From: Hyphomicrobium sp. ghe19
GTDB taxonomy: Bacteria; Pseudomonadota; Alphaproteobacteria; Rhizobiales; Hyphomicrobiaceae
Assembly (NCBI RefSeq): GCF_902712875.1
Contig: NZ_LR743509.1
Span: 620,001-684,000 of the forward strand
DNA: 64,000 nt
Reading direction: 5' to 3'
The first letter of the stretch is position 1. Each line of letters opens with the position of its first letter. Positions 27,025-35,384 of the stretch are shown one piece after another. The notes below the pieces were generated by a model, which was given only the letters and a program-made list of their open reading frames with translations, searched no databases and was not told where the DNA came from. Made by a program: the position numbers and the translations under genes.

Positions 27025-29121
27025 TCACACTGGGAGCCCGAGTGCCGCTTTCCGGCTCGACGCCGCATTTTGGAGGACACGATCGGCGATCATGGCGATC
27101 AGCGCCATAGAGATGCCGGCGACGAGCCCGCTTCCGGCATCGGCTTTGCCGAGCGCGATGTAGACTTCCTGACCGAGGTCGGTCGTACCGACCAGGGCTG
27201 CGATGACGAGCATCGCGAGCGCATACATGATCGTCTGATTAACCCCGAGCAGAATTTCAGGAACGGCCTGCGGTAATCGGACCTGCCAGAACATTTGCCG
27301 TTTCGTGCAGCCTAACGCCAACCCAGCTTCGACGGAGCTGGGCGAAACGTTACGCAAGCCGGCTTCGGTATATTTGATCGCCGGGACGATGGCGTACAGA
27401 ATGATGGCGATCAGCGCAGTAAAATCGCCGGCCTGGAAAAACATCAAAGCGGGGATGAGCAGAACAAATTGGGGAATGGTCTGCAGACTGTCGTTGATGG
27501 GCCGTAGCAGAGCAGAAAGATGATCGTTGTTTGCTGCGGCAGCTCCCAACGAAACTCCGATCACGATGCAGATCGCGACGGCTGCTACGCACAAATAGAC
27601 CGAGAGCATTGCTGCCGGCCAAAATCCGGAGACTAGAATGAAGAGCTGCGCCAAGAGTGCGAAGGCAGCCGTGGGAAACCCGCCCGCCTGATAAGCCCCG
27701 AGGGTGATAATCGCGATGAATACGGGCCAGGGGATGCCGGTGGTGCCATAGAACAAGAGGATCGCCATCGCTGCGATAATCGACGCCGCCGTCCGGCCGG
27801 AGTAGACTGCCGCAGCGCCGACGGCGAGGGCAGCGACCGCCCAATAGCCGATCTGCACAGGCCCATCGAACGAAAAGCCCCAGGTCATCGGCGTGACAGC
27901 CTGAGCGAGACCGATCTTGAGCGGCAGCAAAAAGTAGTAAAAGGCAATCGTTTTCAGAGAAGTGAGTGTCGCGCCGTAGTTCACGGTAATCCACTCCACG
28001 GCGGTATCCAGTGGCGCCGCCGGCCGGATCACCCAAGCGTCGGGCCAGACCCAGAGAGAAGGCACGAGGCTCGCGATCACTACCGACGCAATTAACGCTA
28101 CCATCGAAGCCGCCCAGAAGTGGCGATTTGTGTGAATTTGATCGCCGTGGACGTAGCGGTTCGTGAAGCCGCAGCTGATACGATCGAGGATCATAGCCAA
28201 GACCGCGATGACGACGCCTGCGGCGAGGCTTTCTCCAAATTGCGCTTTGCGCATCGTGCTGAGGACTTCCCAGCCTATGTCTTGTGAGCCGCCGATGACG
28301 GAAGCGATGATGATCATCGAGAACGCGGCCATGGTGGTCTGATTGAGCCCCACCAGCAGCTGCGGCGTCGCGGCGGGTACACGCACCCACCAGAACTCCT
28401 GTAAGGGCGTGCAGCCGCTCATGCGCCCAGATTCACGTAATTCCGGCGGCACTCGTTGAAGGCCGAGGATTGTGTTCCGGATCATTGGAGGCATGGCATA
28501 AATGATGCTGGTGATCAGACCTACAACTGGACCAAAGCCGAACAACAGCAAAATCGGAATAAGATATGCGAACGTCGGAATCGTCTGCATAAAATCGAGG
28601 CCGGCTTGCGTAGCTGTGTTCAAGCGGGGGTAGCGAGCCGCGAGAGTTCCGATGGCAAAGCCCAACAGAATGGCAATGGGGATGGCTAGGCCGATCTGAG
28701 CAATCGTGTTCATCGTCGGCGTCCAGAAGCCAACGGAGACGATGTACAGGAACGATGCCAGTGTGAAACACGCTGTGCGAAGGCCCGCTGTCCAATACGC
28801 GAGAAGGAAAAATGCCAATGTCACCGTGCTCCACGGTGTCCAGTAGAGCAACGCGCGGCCGGCGGACATCGGCGCACCAATAATTTGGCTCAGGATGCGT
28901 GTCGCACCCTGCAGGCCTACGACGACGGGAGCCAGTACGGCGTTCGTCCACGCGGCAATGGGAAGGTTCCAATGCTCGGGAAACGTTCCCAACCAAGTTA
29001 CATTCGGGGCGGCATGCAATGCGATCGCGGTGAGGAGGCCCATTAGGAGCCACGACATCTCTTTCCACGACATGTCGAGCGCGGCGGCGAGTTTAGATCC
29101 TGTTTGGCGTTCTCCACTCAC
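27025..29121 (-). CDS. Betaine/TMAO-type ABC transporter, fused double permease
   Basis: Inner-membrane protein of 698 residues made of two ProW-like permease halves in one chain. The first half has its ATPase-docking region around RVPPELRESGRMSGCTPLQE, the second around VSPSSVEAGLALGCTKRQ, each followed by a QLLVGLNQTTM / EILLGVNQTIM segment. About 14-16 hydrophobic segments are predicted. Ordinary ProW is half this size; TmoW of marine TMAO importers is, as I recall, also a fused form. It overlaps the ATPase gene by four bases and belongs to the unit 31276 to 27025. Confidence 0.85.
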   Translation of the reverse strand: MSGERQTGSKLAAALDMSWKEMSWLLMGLLTAIALHAAPNVTWLGTFPEHWNLPIAAWTNAVLAPVVVGLQGATRILSQIIGAPMSAGRALLYWTPWSTVTLAFFLLAYWTAGLRTACFTLASFLYIVSVGFWTPTMNTIAQIGLAIPIAILLGFAIGTLAARYPRLNTATQAGLDFMQTIPTFAYLIPILLLFGFGPVVGLITSIIYAMPPMIRNTILGLQRVPPELRESGRMSGCTPLQEFWWVRVPAATPQLLVGLNQTTMAAFSMIIIASVIGGSQDIGWEVLSTMRKAQFGESLAAGVVIAVLAMILDRISCGFTNRYVHGDQIHTNRHFWAASMVALIASVVIASLVPSLWVWPDAWVIRPAAPLDTAVEWITVNYGATLTSLKTIAFYYFLLPLKIGLAQAVTPMTWGFSFDGPVQIGYWAVAALAVGAAAVYSGRTAASIIAAMAILLFYGTTGIPWPVFIAIITLGAYQAGGFPTAAFALLAQLFILVSGFWPAAMLSVYLCVAAVAICIVIGVSLGAAAANNDHLSALLRPINDSLQTIPQFVLLIPALMFFQAGDFTALIAIILYAIVPAIKYTEAGLRNVSPSSVEAGLALGCTKRQMFWQVRLPQAVPEILLGVNQTIMYALAMLVIAALVGTTDLGQEVYIALGKADAGSGLVAGISMALIAMIADRVLQNAASSRKAALGLPV

Positions 29122-30212
29122 AGCGTGATCCTCGACTTAGCTGCGAGCGCTTGAATGACTTGCAACGCCGAAAGGCTACCGATCTCCTGCCCGTCCTCGT
29201 CGCAGACATTGAGGACACTGCTCTCATTGCGGAACAACGTCATCGCTTCTTCGAGCTTGGCCGAAGCAGAGATCGTCGCGGTGGCTGTGGCGCGACGCTC
29301 ATCTGCGATGTGTCGGTTCATGATCGCGCCGACACGCAACACTTTCGCCAGCGGTGCATCGCCGACGAACGAGCGAACGTAGTCGTTGGCAGGGCGCGAG
29401 ACCAACTCCTCCGGCGTGCCGACCTGTACGACAAAGCCATCCTTCATCACGCAAATACGATCCGCGAGACGCATGGCTTCTATGAAGTCGTGCGTGACGA
29501 AGACGATCGTTTTCTTGAGCTGCTTTTGCAGGCGAAGAAACTCGTCCTGCATTTGACGACGGATGAGGGGGTCAAGCGCGCTGAACGGCTCGTCGAGAAA
29601 CCAAACCTCGGGGCCAACCGCCAACGATCTAGCAATACCGACGCGCTGCTGTTGACCGCCGGATAGTTGGCGCGGATATGCATCCTCGCGGCCGTGAAGC
29701 CCGACGAGTTCAATCATTTCGTGCGCGCGGGCCAGCCGTTCTTGCTTTGGCTTTCCTTGGATTTTGAGAGGGAAGGCGACGTTATCGATGACCGTTAAAT
29801 GCGGCATCAACCCGAAATGTTGGAAGACCATCCCCATCTTGTGACGTCGGACATTAATGAGGTCGCGCTCGGTCAGTTTGGAGATATCTTGGCCATCGAG
29901 CACGACCTGACCGTGAGAGAGGTCAAGCAGACGCGCGAGGCAGCGTAGCACCGTGGACTTGCCAGACCCGGACAATCCCATAATGACGAAGATTTCCCCC
30001 TCGGGAATGTCGAGAGAAACGTTGGCAACGGCTGGTATGTGCTTCTCATCTCGCATGCGCCTTGCGAGCAGCTGCGGATCGATGATGTAGCCCTTGGTAT
30101 CGAAGTAATAGCCCACCTTCGGACCATAGACTTTCCAGAGATTTGCGCAGGCGAGCTTGGCATTGGATGACACTGGATGTGGAGTGTACGCATCTCTCAA
30201 TTGAAAGTTCAC
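29118..30212 (-). CDS. Betaine/TMAO-type ABC transporter ATP-binding protein
   Basis: ProV/TmoV-type ATPase of 364 residues. Walker A GLSGSGKST, Q-loop FQHFGLMPHL, signature LSGGQQQRVGIARSL, Walker B VWFLDEPFSALDP and switch His VTHDFIEA are intact. A C-terminal CBS-like part (ISASAKLEEAMTLFRNESS onward) probably senses ionic conditions or ligand, as in ProV. About 55 residues precede the cassette (LWKVYGP), characteristic of this family. Starts with GTG; GGGAGGG lies eight bases upstream. Confidence 0.88.
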   Translation of the reverse strand: MNFQLRDAYTPHPVSSNAKLACANLWKVYGPKVGYYFDTKGYIIDPQLLARRMRDEKHIPAVANVSLDIPEGEIFVIMGLSGSGKSTVLRCLARLLDLSHGQVVLDGQDISKLTERDLINVRRHKMGMVFQHFGLMPHLTVIDNVAFPLKIQGKPKQERLARAHEMIELVGLHGREDAYPRQLSGGQQQRVGIARSLAVGPEVWFLDEPFSALDPLIRRQMQDEFLRLQKQLKKTIVFVTHDFIEAMRLADRICVMKDGFVVQVGTPEELVSRPANDYVRSFVGDAPLAKVLRVGAIMNRHIADERRATATATISASAKLEEAMTLFRNESSVLNVCDEDGQEIGSLSALQVIQALAAKSRITL

Positions 30213-30301
30213 TTTTGATCCCTCCCGCCCGTAGGGGCGTCGCTCTTTGCAGCAATTGGCAGACGCGCCCAGGATCGAGCGCGCCTATTCTTCTGTCGGG
30301 A

Positions 30302-31276
30302 TTAGTTGCTGGCGGTCGCGGTGGTCACCCACGGCTTCCAAGTCCCTTCGTGGGATTTCAACCACTCGGCAACAACGCCGTCGAGCTTGCGACCTTTCTG
30401 GTCGATCTCATAAACCACCTTGCCCTGCTCGGTGCCATCAAACTGGAAATTCTTGAGAACGTTGAAGGCAGCCGGCCACTGTTTCTCCATCCCAACCCAG
30501 GCCGATTTGACGACGCGCGCCTGCGGAAAGCCGCAGTCGTCAATCGTATCCGTATTGGGGCCGACTTTGGGATCGGTTGCGCACGCGTCGCTGTAGGGCG
30601 GGTCAATCTGCACCCAGTCCATATCGTAAACCGCATGGACCCAGTGCGGCTTCCAAAACATCAGAACCAGCGGCGCCTTCTTGAGGAACGCCGCTTTGAT
30701 TTCTGCGATCTCGGCTCCTTCGCTGCCGGCGGGCACTGCAACGAACGGAAGCTTCATTCCCGCGACGAGCTTAGCGGATGCTGTTCCCCAATCTGAGGGA
30801 TAGGCAAGGATGCGCCCCTTTGGAAACGTTTCGGGAGTTGCGAGCTTATCTTTGCAAGCAATCAGCCCTTCGAGCTTCGGCAGCCCTGGGCACATCTGCT
30901 CCATGTATTTGGGATAGGCCCAGCCCTCATAATTGTTCAGCCCAAGCAGTCCCAGCTCAACGATAGTCTTGGTCTCGAGGGCCTTGGGATAGGCTTCACC
31001 GACAAGATTTGTCCAAACTTCAGGCTGGGTCGTCAGCTTGCCTTCTTGCATTGCAGTAAACTGCGGCATGGCCCCAGCGGTGACGTATTCGACCTTGTAC
31101 CCCATGGATTCATAGATGCCGCCCAGAACTTTGGCCGTCACGTTTTGACCGGTCCATTCGTTAAGCGCGATTTTAATGGGCTCTTTCGATTCAGGAACAG
31201 AAGCAGCGTTTACATCGCACGTAAACGCAAGAAGTCCGAGCGAGACAAGGAGAGAGGTGACGAGCTGGCGGGACAT
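30302..31276 (-). CDS. Betaine/TMAO-type ABC transporter substrate-binding protein
   Basis: Periplasmic ProX/OpuAC-family protein, 324 residues, signal peptide about residues 1-24. Trp/Tyr-rich segments that could form the aromatic cage for a quaternary or methylated amine are visible: NEWTGQNV, WTNLVGEAYP, NYEGWAYPKY, YPSDWGTASA and MFWKPHWVHAVYD. The residues resemble TMAO-binding TmoX, and the neighbouring Tmm gene supports a TMAO or related ligand, but choline or glycine betaine cannot be excluded. First gene of the importer operon; operator D is 62 bases upstream of its start. Confidence 0.83.
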   Translation of the reverse strand: MSRQLVTSLLVSLGLLAFTCDVNAASVPESKEPIKIALNEWTGQNVTAKVLGGIYESMGYKVEYVTAGAMPQFTAMQEGKLTTQPEVWTNLVGEAYPKALETKTIVELGLLGLNNYEGWAYPKYMEQMCPGLPKLEGLIACKDKLATPETFPKGRILAYPSDWGTASAKLVAGMKLPFVAVPAGSEGAEIAEIKAAFLKKAPLVLMFWKPHWVHAVYDMDWVQIDPPYSDACATDPKVGPNTDTIDDCGFPQARVVKSAWVGMEKQWPAAFNVLKNFQFDGTEQGKVVYEIDQKGRKLDGVVAEWLKSHEGTWKPWVTTATASN

Positions 31277-31337
31277 GAGAATTCTCCGGTTGGGAGCTGA
31301 GGTCACCAGCAAAAGCCTGCGGCACGTCAAAGCCAAT

Positions 31338-31353
31338 GGTGCCAGGTGGCACC
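31338..31353. promoter_or_regulatory. Operator D, GGTGCC-AGGT-GGCACC
   Basis: Perfect core palindrome extended by two bases on each side (ATGGTGCC...GGCACCAT), the best copy in the window, 62 bases before the binding-protein start. Confidence 0.78.
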
Positions 31354-31520
31354 ATAGGTCATGTGGCTGTGCAGCAGTTCGAGGCGAAGAGATAAAAATG
31401 GTTCAGTCTCGCACTCATTGAAGGCGCGCTCTCCCAGTCCGGAGGACTGATCCGGTCCTCAGAAAATCGTCAAACGTGACGATAGCGAGGGGTGAAAACC
31501 CAACGCGGACACCACCGAAT

Positions 31521-31536
31521 AGTACCAAGCGGCACC
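31521..31536. promoter_or_regulatory. Operator E, AGTACC-AAGC-GGCACC
   Basis: Two mismatches in the left half; the right half with its ATTG flank matches sites C and G. It lies 68 bases before the EamA transporter that precedes tmm. Confidence 0.6.
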
Positions 31537-31603
31537 ATTGTGGCCCCAAGCTCGAGGACGGTAATCGGGATGTGAAAGACACACATCGCGAGGTCGAGCT
31601 TGA

Positions 31604-32497
31604 ATGACTATGGAGCGGGCTGAGTTTTGGGGGACGCGACGGATGGGCGTTGCGCTTGTGACAGCCTCGGCTGTTTGCTGGAGCACGGCAGGTTTATTTG
31701 TACGCTTGGCTAACCTCGACGTCGCGACGCTTGTCGTCTGGTACTCGATGTCGGCGTGTATTGGGCTTGGCCTCGTTTGCGCCCTTCGCCTCCGTGGTGG
31801 TCTGTGGCGGGCAATCCTAGAAATCGGTTGGCCGGGCTTGGTGTACGTGATCATCGCCGCATTGTGCGCGACGAGCTACGTCCTCGCGTTGCAGTACACA
31901 AGCGTCGCGAATGTGATGACGATCTACGCGTCACTGCCTCTTGTCGCGACGGCTGTCGCTTTCCTCTGGTTGGAAGAGCGCGTCAGTCGCCAGTTTATTG
32001 TGGTGGGCCTCATTTCAATAGCCGGCATCGCTATCACCGCAGGCGCCGCCGCGACGATCAATGATGCCATCGGACTGATCGTAAGTTTTTTGATGACTGT
32101 CACGTTCGCAGTCATGCTCGTCGTCTCAAAGCGTTATGCCAACCTTGATGTTCTTCTGGCCAGCGCGATTGCTGCAGGGTTAGCGGCCGCCGTTTGCGCC
32201 CCCTTTATGAATTACGGAGTGCCTTCACTCATTCAACTCACCGGATGCGTCCTCTACGGGCTCCTTGCCTACGGACTCGGCATCAACCTCGCGCTGGTCG
32301 GTGGACGCATGATCAAGTCCGGGGAAGCCGGGCTCCTCACCATGCTCGAGATCGTTCTTGGGCCGATATGGGTCTGGCTGTTCTTCGGCGAGGAACCGAC
32401 GATTGAAGCCGTCGTAGGTGCCGCCACCGCGCTGGGCGCGGTCACCTGGTACCTATCGGTCGAAAGGCAACCCTTGCCGGAGCCAGCGCCCAGCTGA
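31604..32497 (+). CDS. EamA/DMT family transporter, paralogue 1
   Basis: Inner-membrane transporter of 297 residues with ten predicted helices in two EamA repeats. It starts FWGTRRMGVALVTASAVCWS and ends with ALGAVTWYLSVERQ; signature TSVANVMTIYASLP and GPIWVWLFFGE are shared nearly word for word with the second copy at 34471-35349. DMT proteins often export metabolites or solutes; here the substrate is unknown. Lies 124 bases before tmm on the same strand and is likely co-transcribed with it under operator E. Confidence 0.85.
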   Translation: MTMERAEFWGTRRMGVALVTASAVCWSTAGLFVRLANLDVATLVVWYSMSACIGLGLVCALRLRGGLWRAILEIGWPGLVYVIIAALCATSYVLALQYTSVANVMTIYASLPLVATAVAFLWLEERVSRQFIVVGLISIAGIAITAGAAATINDAIGLIVSFLMTVTFAVMLVVSKRYANLDVLLASAIAAGLAAAVCAPFMNYGVPSLIQLTGCVLYGLLAYGLGINLALVGGRMIKSGEAGLLTMLEIVLGPIWVWLFFGEEPTIEAVVGAATALGAVTWYLSVERQPLPEPAPS

Positions 32498-32621
32498 AGC
32501 CCAAAGGCACGCGAAAGCCACATCCCGCATTCGCCACTAACAATCTCGCGCGCCAGTGAGAAGACTGATCGCAGAATTTCAACCCGCCAACTCAACGCGA
32601 ATAACGTCGAAAGGACACGAT

Positions 32622-33986
32622 ATGACAGAGCGAATAGCGATAATTGGCGCTGGCCCGAGCGGCATGGCAGTTTTGCGCGCATTCGAAAGCGCACGGCGCA
32701 AGGGCGCGCAAATTCCCGAGTTGGTCTGTTACGAGCGTCAAAACGATTGCGGTGGAATCTGGAATTATACATGGCGCACTGGAACCGACGAGCACGGAGA
32801 GCCGGTCCACGCCAGCATGTATCGCTATCTGTGGTCAAACGGACCGAAGGAATGCCTTGAGTTCGCGGACTACTCGTTCGAAGAGCATTTCGGCCGCCCA
32901 ATTCCCTCTTTCCCTCCGCGTGCGGTGCTTCATGACTACATCAAGGGTCGCATCGTGCGCAGCGGCATCCTCCCTTACATCAAACTTAGACACACGGTGC
33001 GGAGCGTATCCTTCAATAAAGATACGCAGAAATTCACGGTCGCTGTCAAAGATCTGGCCAACGACAGGATCTCATCATCCGAGTTTGATTATGTCTTCTG
33101 CTGCAGTGGACACTTTTCGACGCCAAACGTACCGGAATTTCCTGGGCTCGATAAATTTCTCGGACGCACGCTGCACTCTCACGACTTCCGTTCCGCAGAC
33201 GAGTTCTCGGGCAAGAATGTGCTGTGTGTAGGCGCCAGCTACTCATCGGAAGACATCGGTATTCAGTGCTACAAGTATGGCGCCAAATCCGTCACGTTCT
33301 CTTGGCGTACGAAGCCCATGGGCTTCAAGTGGCCGAAAGGTATGGAAGAGGTGCCGCTCCTCGAAAAGGTCGTCGGCAGGACTGCTTATTTTAAGGACGG
33401 GAGGAAGAAGGATGTGGACGCGATCATCCTTTGCACGGGCTACCTCCACCATCATCCATTCATGGAGGACTCGTTGCGCCTGAAGTCGCGCAACAGGCTT
33501 TACCCGCTGTCCCTCTACAAGGGCATCTTTTGGCTCGACAACCCGAAGCTGATGTACATCGGCATGCAAGACCAGTTCTACACGTTCAACATGTTCGATG
33601 CTCAGGCTTGGTACGCACGCGACGTCGTTCTCGGACGCATCAAACTGCCGTCACGAGTCGAACAGGAAGCCGATATCCAAAGGTGGACAGAAAAAGAAGA
33701 GGCGATCGTCGATGCTACCGAGGCAATCGATTTTCAGACAGAGTACGTCCGTGATCTGATTACACCGACGGACTATCCGCGTCTCGATGTCGATGGCGTG
33801 GCGAAGACGTTCAAGCGGTGGGAACACCATAAGATGGATAACATTCTCACTTACCGCGATCAGTCGCACACGTCGCTGCAAACGGGCACGACGGCGCCCG
33901 CCCATCACACCCCGTGGATGCAAGCCCTCGACGATTCGTTGGAGGCGTTCCTCAATAAGCCGGACACGAAGGCAGCTGCCGAATAG
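32622..33986 (+). CDS. tmm: Trimethylamine monooxygenase (flavin-containing monooxygenase)
   Basis: FAD/NADPH-dependent N-oxygenase of 454 residues that converts trimethylamine to trimethylamine N-oxide and can oxidise other methylated amines and sulfides. Motifs: FAD site GAGPSG (residues 8-13), RYLWSNGPKECLEFADYSF typical of bacterial Tmm, FMO signature FLGRTLHSHDF near 176, NADPH site GASYSSEDIG near 202, and the ending HHTPWMQALDDSLEAFL. These agree closely with Tmm of Methylocella and Ruegeria as remembered. ATG follows GGACACG. No TMAO demethylase (Tdm) is in the window; the Rieske pair may handle a later demethylation (inference). Confidence 0.9.
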   Translation: MTERIAIIGAGPSGMAVLRAFESARRKGAQIPELVCYERQNDCGGIWNYTWRTGTDEHGEPVHASMYRYLWSNGPKECLEFADYSFEEHFGRPIPSFPPRAVLHDYIKGRIVRSGILPYIKLRHTVRSVSFNKDTQKFTVAVKDLANDRISSSEFDYVFCCSGHFSTPNVPEFPGLDKFLGRTLHSHDFRSADEFSGKNVLCVGASYSSEDIGIQCYKYGAKSVTFSWRTKPMGFKWPKGMEEVPLLEKVVGRTAYFKDGRKKDVDAIILCTGYLHHHPFMEDSLRLKSRNRLYPLSLYKGIFWLDNPKLMYIGMQDQFYTFNMFDAQAWYARDVVLGRIKLPSRVEQEADIQRWTEKEEAIVDATEAIDFQTEYVRDLITPTDYPRLDVDGVAKTFKRWEHHKMDNILTYRDQSHTSLQTGTTAPAHHTPWMQALDDSLEAFLNKPDTKAAAE

Positions 33987-34365
33987 CGGCGGCCATTTGC
34001 AAGAATGGCGAATCGGTCTCGCTGAGAGATCGGTTCGCTGACCTGCTCAGTACTGAGCTCCGGGAGGCGTTGATTTGTTCGTGGCAGACCATTCCTTGCT
34101 CGAACCGTCCACCTTCCGTTGTGAAGGTAAAACGGCTGGGCGTCGGCAAAGGATGCGGACGCAGCGCTACATCCTGATAACCCATCTGGAAAAGCTGCTG
34201 TTCACCTTGAGGCCCATCTCTTTCGCGAGCTTGAGAAGAGCGCGCTCGAAGCGGGTGCGGCGGATTCCCTGGTCGAGGCGTCGCGGATCGTTCGGAGCAA
34301 CGGTAGTTCTATAGACCGATGATCAAACCGGTCCATTAGAGGTGCGGAATTCTCGGAAAGCTAAG

Positions 34366-34381
34366 AGTGCCGTTGGACACC
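34366..34381. promoter_or_regulatory. Operator H1, AGTGCC-GTTG-GACACC
   Basis: Two mismatches from the palindrome. Paired with H2 at a centre distance of 58 bases, almost the spacing of sites A and B. Confidence 0.55.
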
Positions 34382-34423
34382 TATCTACCGAAGGACGAAG
34401 AATGCAGTTCACTCGGATTTTTT

Positions 34424-34439
34424 GGGGCCAACGGGCACC
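34424..34439. promoter_or_regulatory. Operator H2, GGGGCC-AACG-GGCACC
   Basis: One mismatch from the palindrome. Sits just beyond the 3' end of the leftward EamA gene and upstream (leftward) of an orphan reading-frame tail, so it has no intact target gene. Confidence 0.58.
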
Positions 34440-34470
34440 AGCCAAGTTGCGGGCCAACCTCGTTACGTCA

Positions 34471-35349
34471 TTACGACACGGTGGAGGGCTCAGTCTCTTT
34501 TGAGAGGTACCACCCCACCGAGCCCAAGACGATAGCGCCACCAACTAATGCATAATCTGTCGGTCTCTCTCCAAAGAATAGCCACACCCAAATGGGGCCG
34601 AGCACCACGTCCAACATCGTAATGAACGCCGCTTCTCCGGACTTTACCCGGCGACCACCGGCCAGAACGAGCGGAAGTCCAACGGCAAGTGGTATAATTC
34701 CGTATAAAACGCCGCCGAGAAGCTGAGTACGTGTTGACGAAACTAAGTCTGCGAATGGCAGAAACAACACGGCCGAAACACCGGCGGAAAGAGCAGTGAT
34801 GAGCAGAATGTCCATCTTTGGGTAGCGTTTGGCGAGAACCAGCTGCACCGCAAAACATGACGTCATCATAAATGCTGCAATCAGTCCGAAAATGTCATTT
34901 GCCGTACCAACGGCGCCCGCAGTGATTGCGACGCCCAGCATAGCTGTCCCCCCCGAGAGTAAGAAGCGTTTGCTAACTCGCTCCTTTAGCAAAAAAAATG
35001 CGGCGATGGTCGCCGCAAAAGGCAAAGAAGCGTAAATTGTCATAACGTTCGCGACGCTTGTGGAGTTCAAGGCAATGACATAGCTTGTGGTATTCAGGGT
35101 CGAAATAAAAATATAAAGAATTTCGGGGGTCCCTATAATCGATATTTGACGGATTAGTTCGCCTCGAACCTGAGCGGCGCAGATTATTAAGAGGGCTAGA
35201 CACGCCGAGACGGACGACCAGAAAATTAACGTCGCTGAATCAAGGTTGGCAACACGGACAAAAAGCCCAGCAGTGCTCCAGCAAATTGCCGACGCGGCGA
35301 CTAAAGCGACGCCCAACTGCCGTGATCTGACGTCCCCCGCTGAAGCCAT
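34471..35349 (-). CDS. EamA/DMT family transporter, paralogue 2
   Basis: Ten-helix membrane protein of 292 residues, clearly a paralogue of the copy at 31604: shared GVALVAASAICWSTAGLFVR, NSTSVANVMTIYASLPF and GPIWVWLFFGE. Its codons appear more AT-rich than those of paralogue 1 in the central part, which suggests separate history rather than a recent duplication. Lies 35 bases after the MBL-fold gene on the same strand, so the two likely form a unit under operators F and G. Confidence 0.83.
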   Translation of the reverse strand: MASAGDVRSRQLGVALVAASAICWSTAGLFVRVANLDSATLIFWSSVSACLALLIICAAQVRGELIRQISIIGTPEILYIFISTLNTTSYVIALNSTSVANVMTIYASLPFAATIAAFFLLKERVSKRFLLSGGTAMLGVAITAGAVGTANDIFGLIAAFMMTSCFAVQLVLAKRYPKMDILLITALSAGVSAVLFLPFADLVSSTRTQLLGGVLYGIIPLAVGLPLVLAGGRRVKSGEAAFITMLDVVLGPIWVWLFFGERPTDYALVGGAIVLGSVGWYLSKETEPSTVS

Positions 35350-35384
35350 TTAATGTCCTTCTCAATTTCGCATTTGTTTCGGAT

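Larger units (their letters stand above)
33987..34470. other. Decayed region with two operators and an orphan reading-frame tail
   Basis: About 480 bases between tmm and the second EamA gene. It contains operators H1 and H2 and, on the minus strand at about 34167-34320, the end of a protein-like frame (DPRRLDQGIRRTRFER, LLKLAKEMGLKVNSSF) with no start and no family I recognise. This looks like the remains of a gene that the two operators once controlled. Confidence 0.5.
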
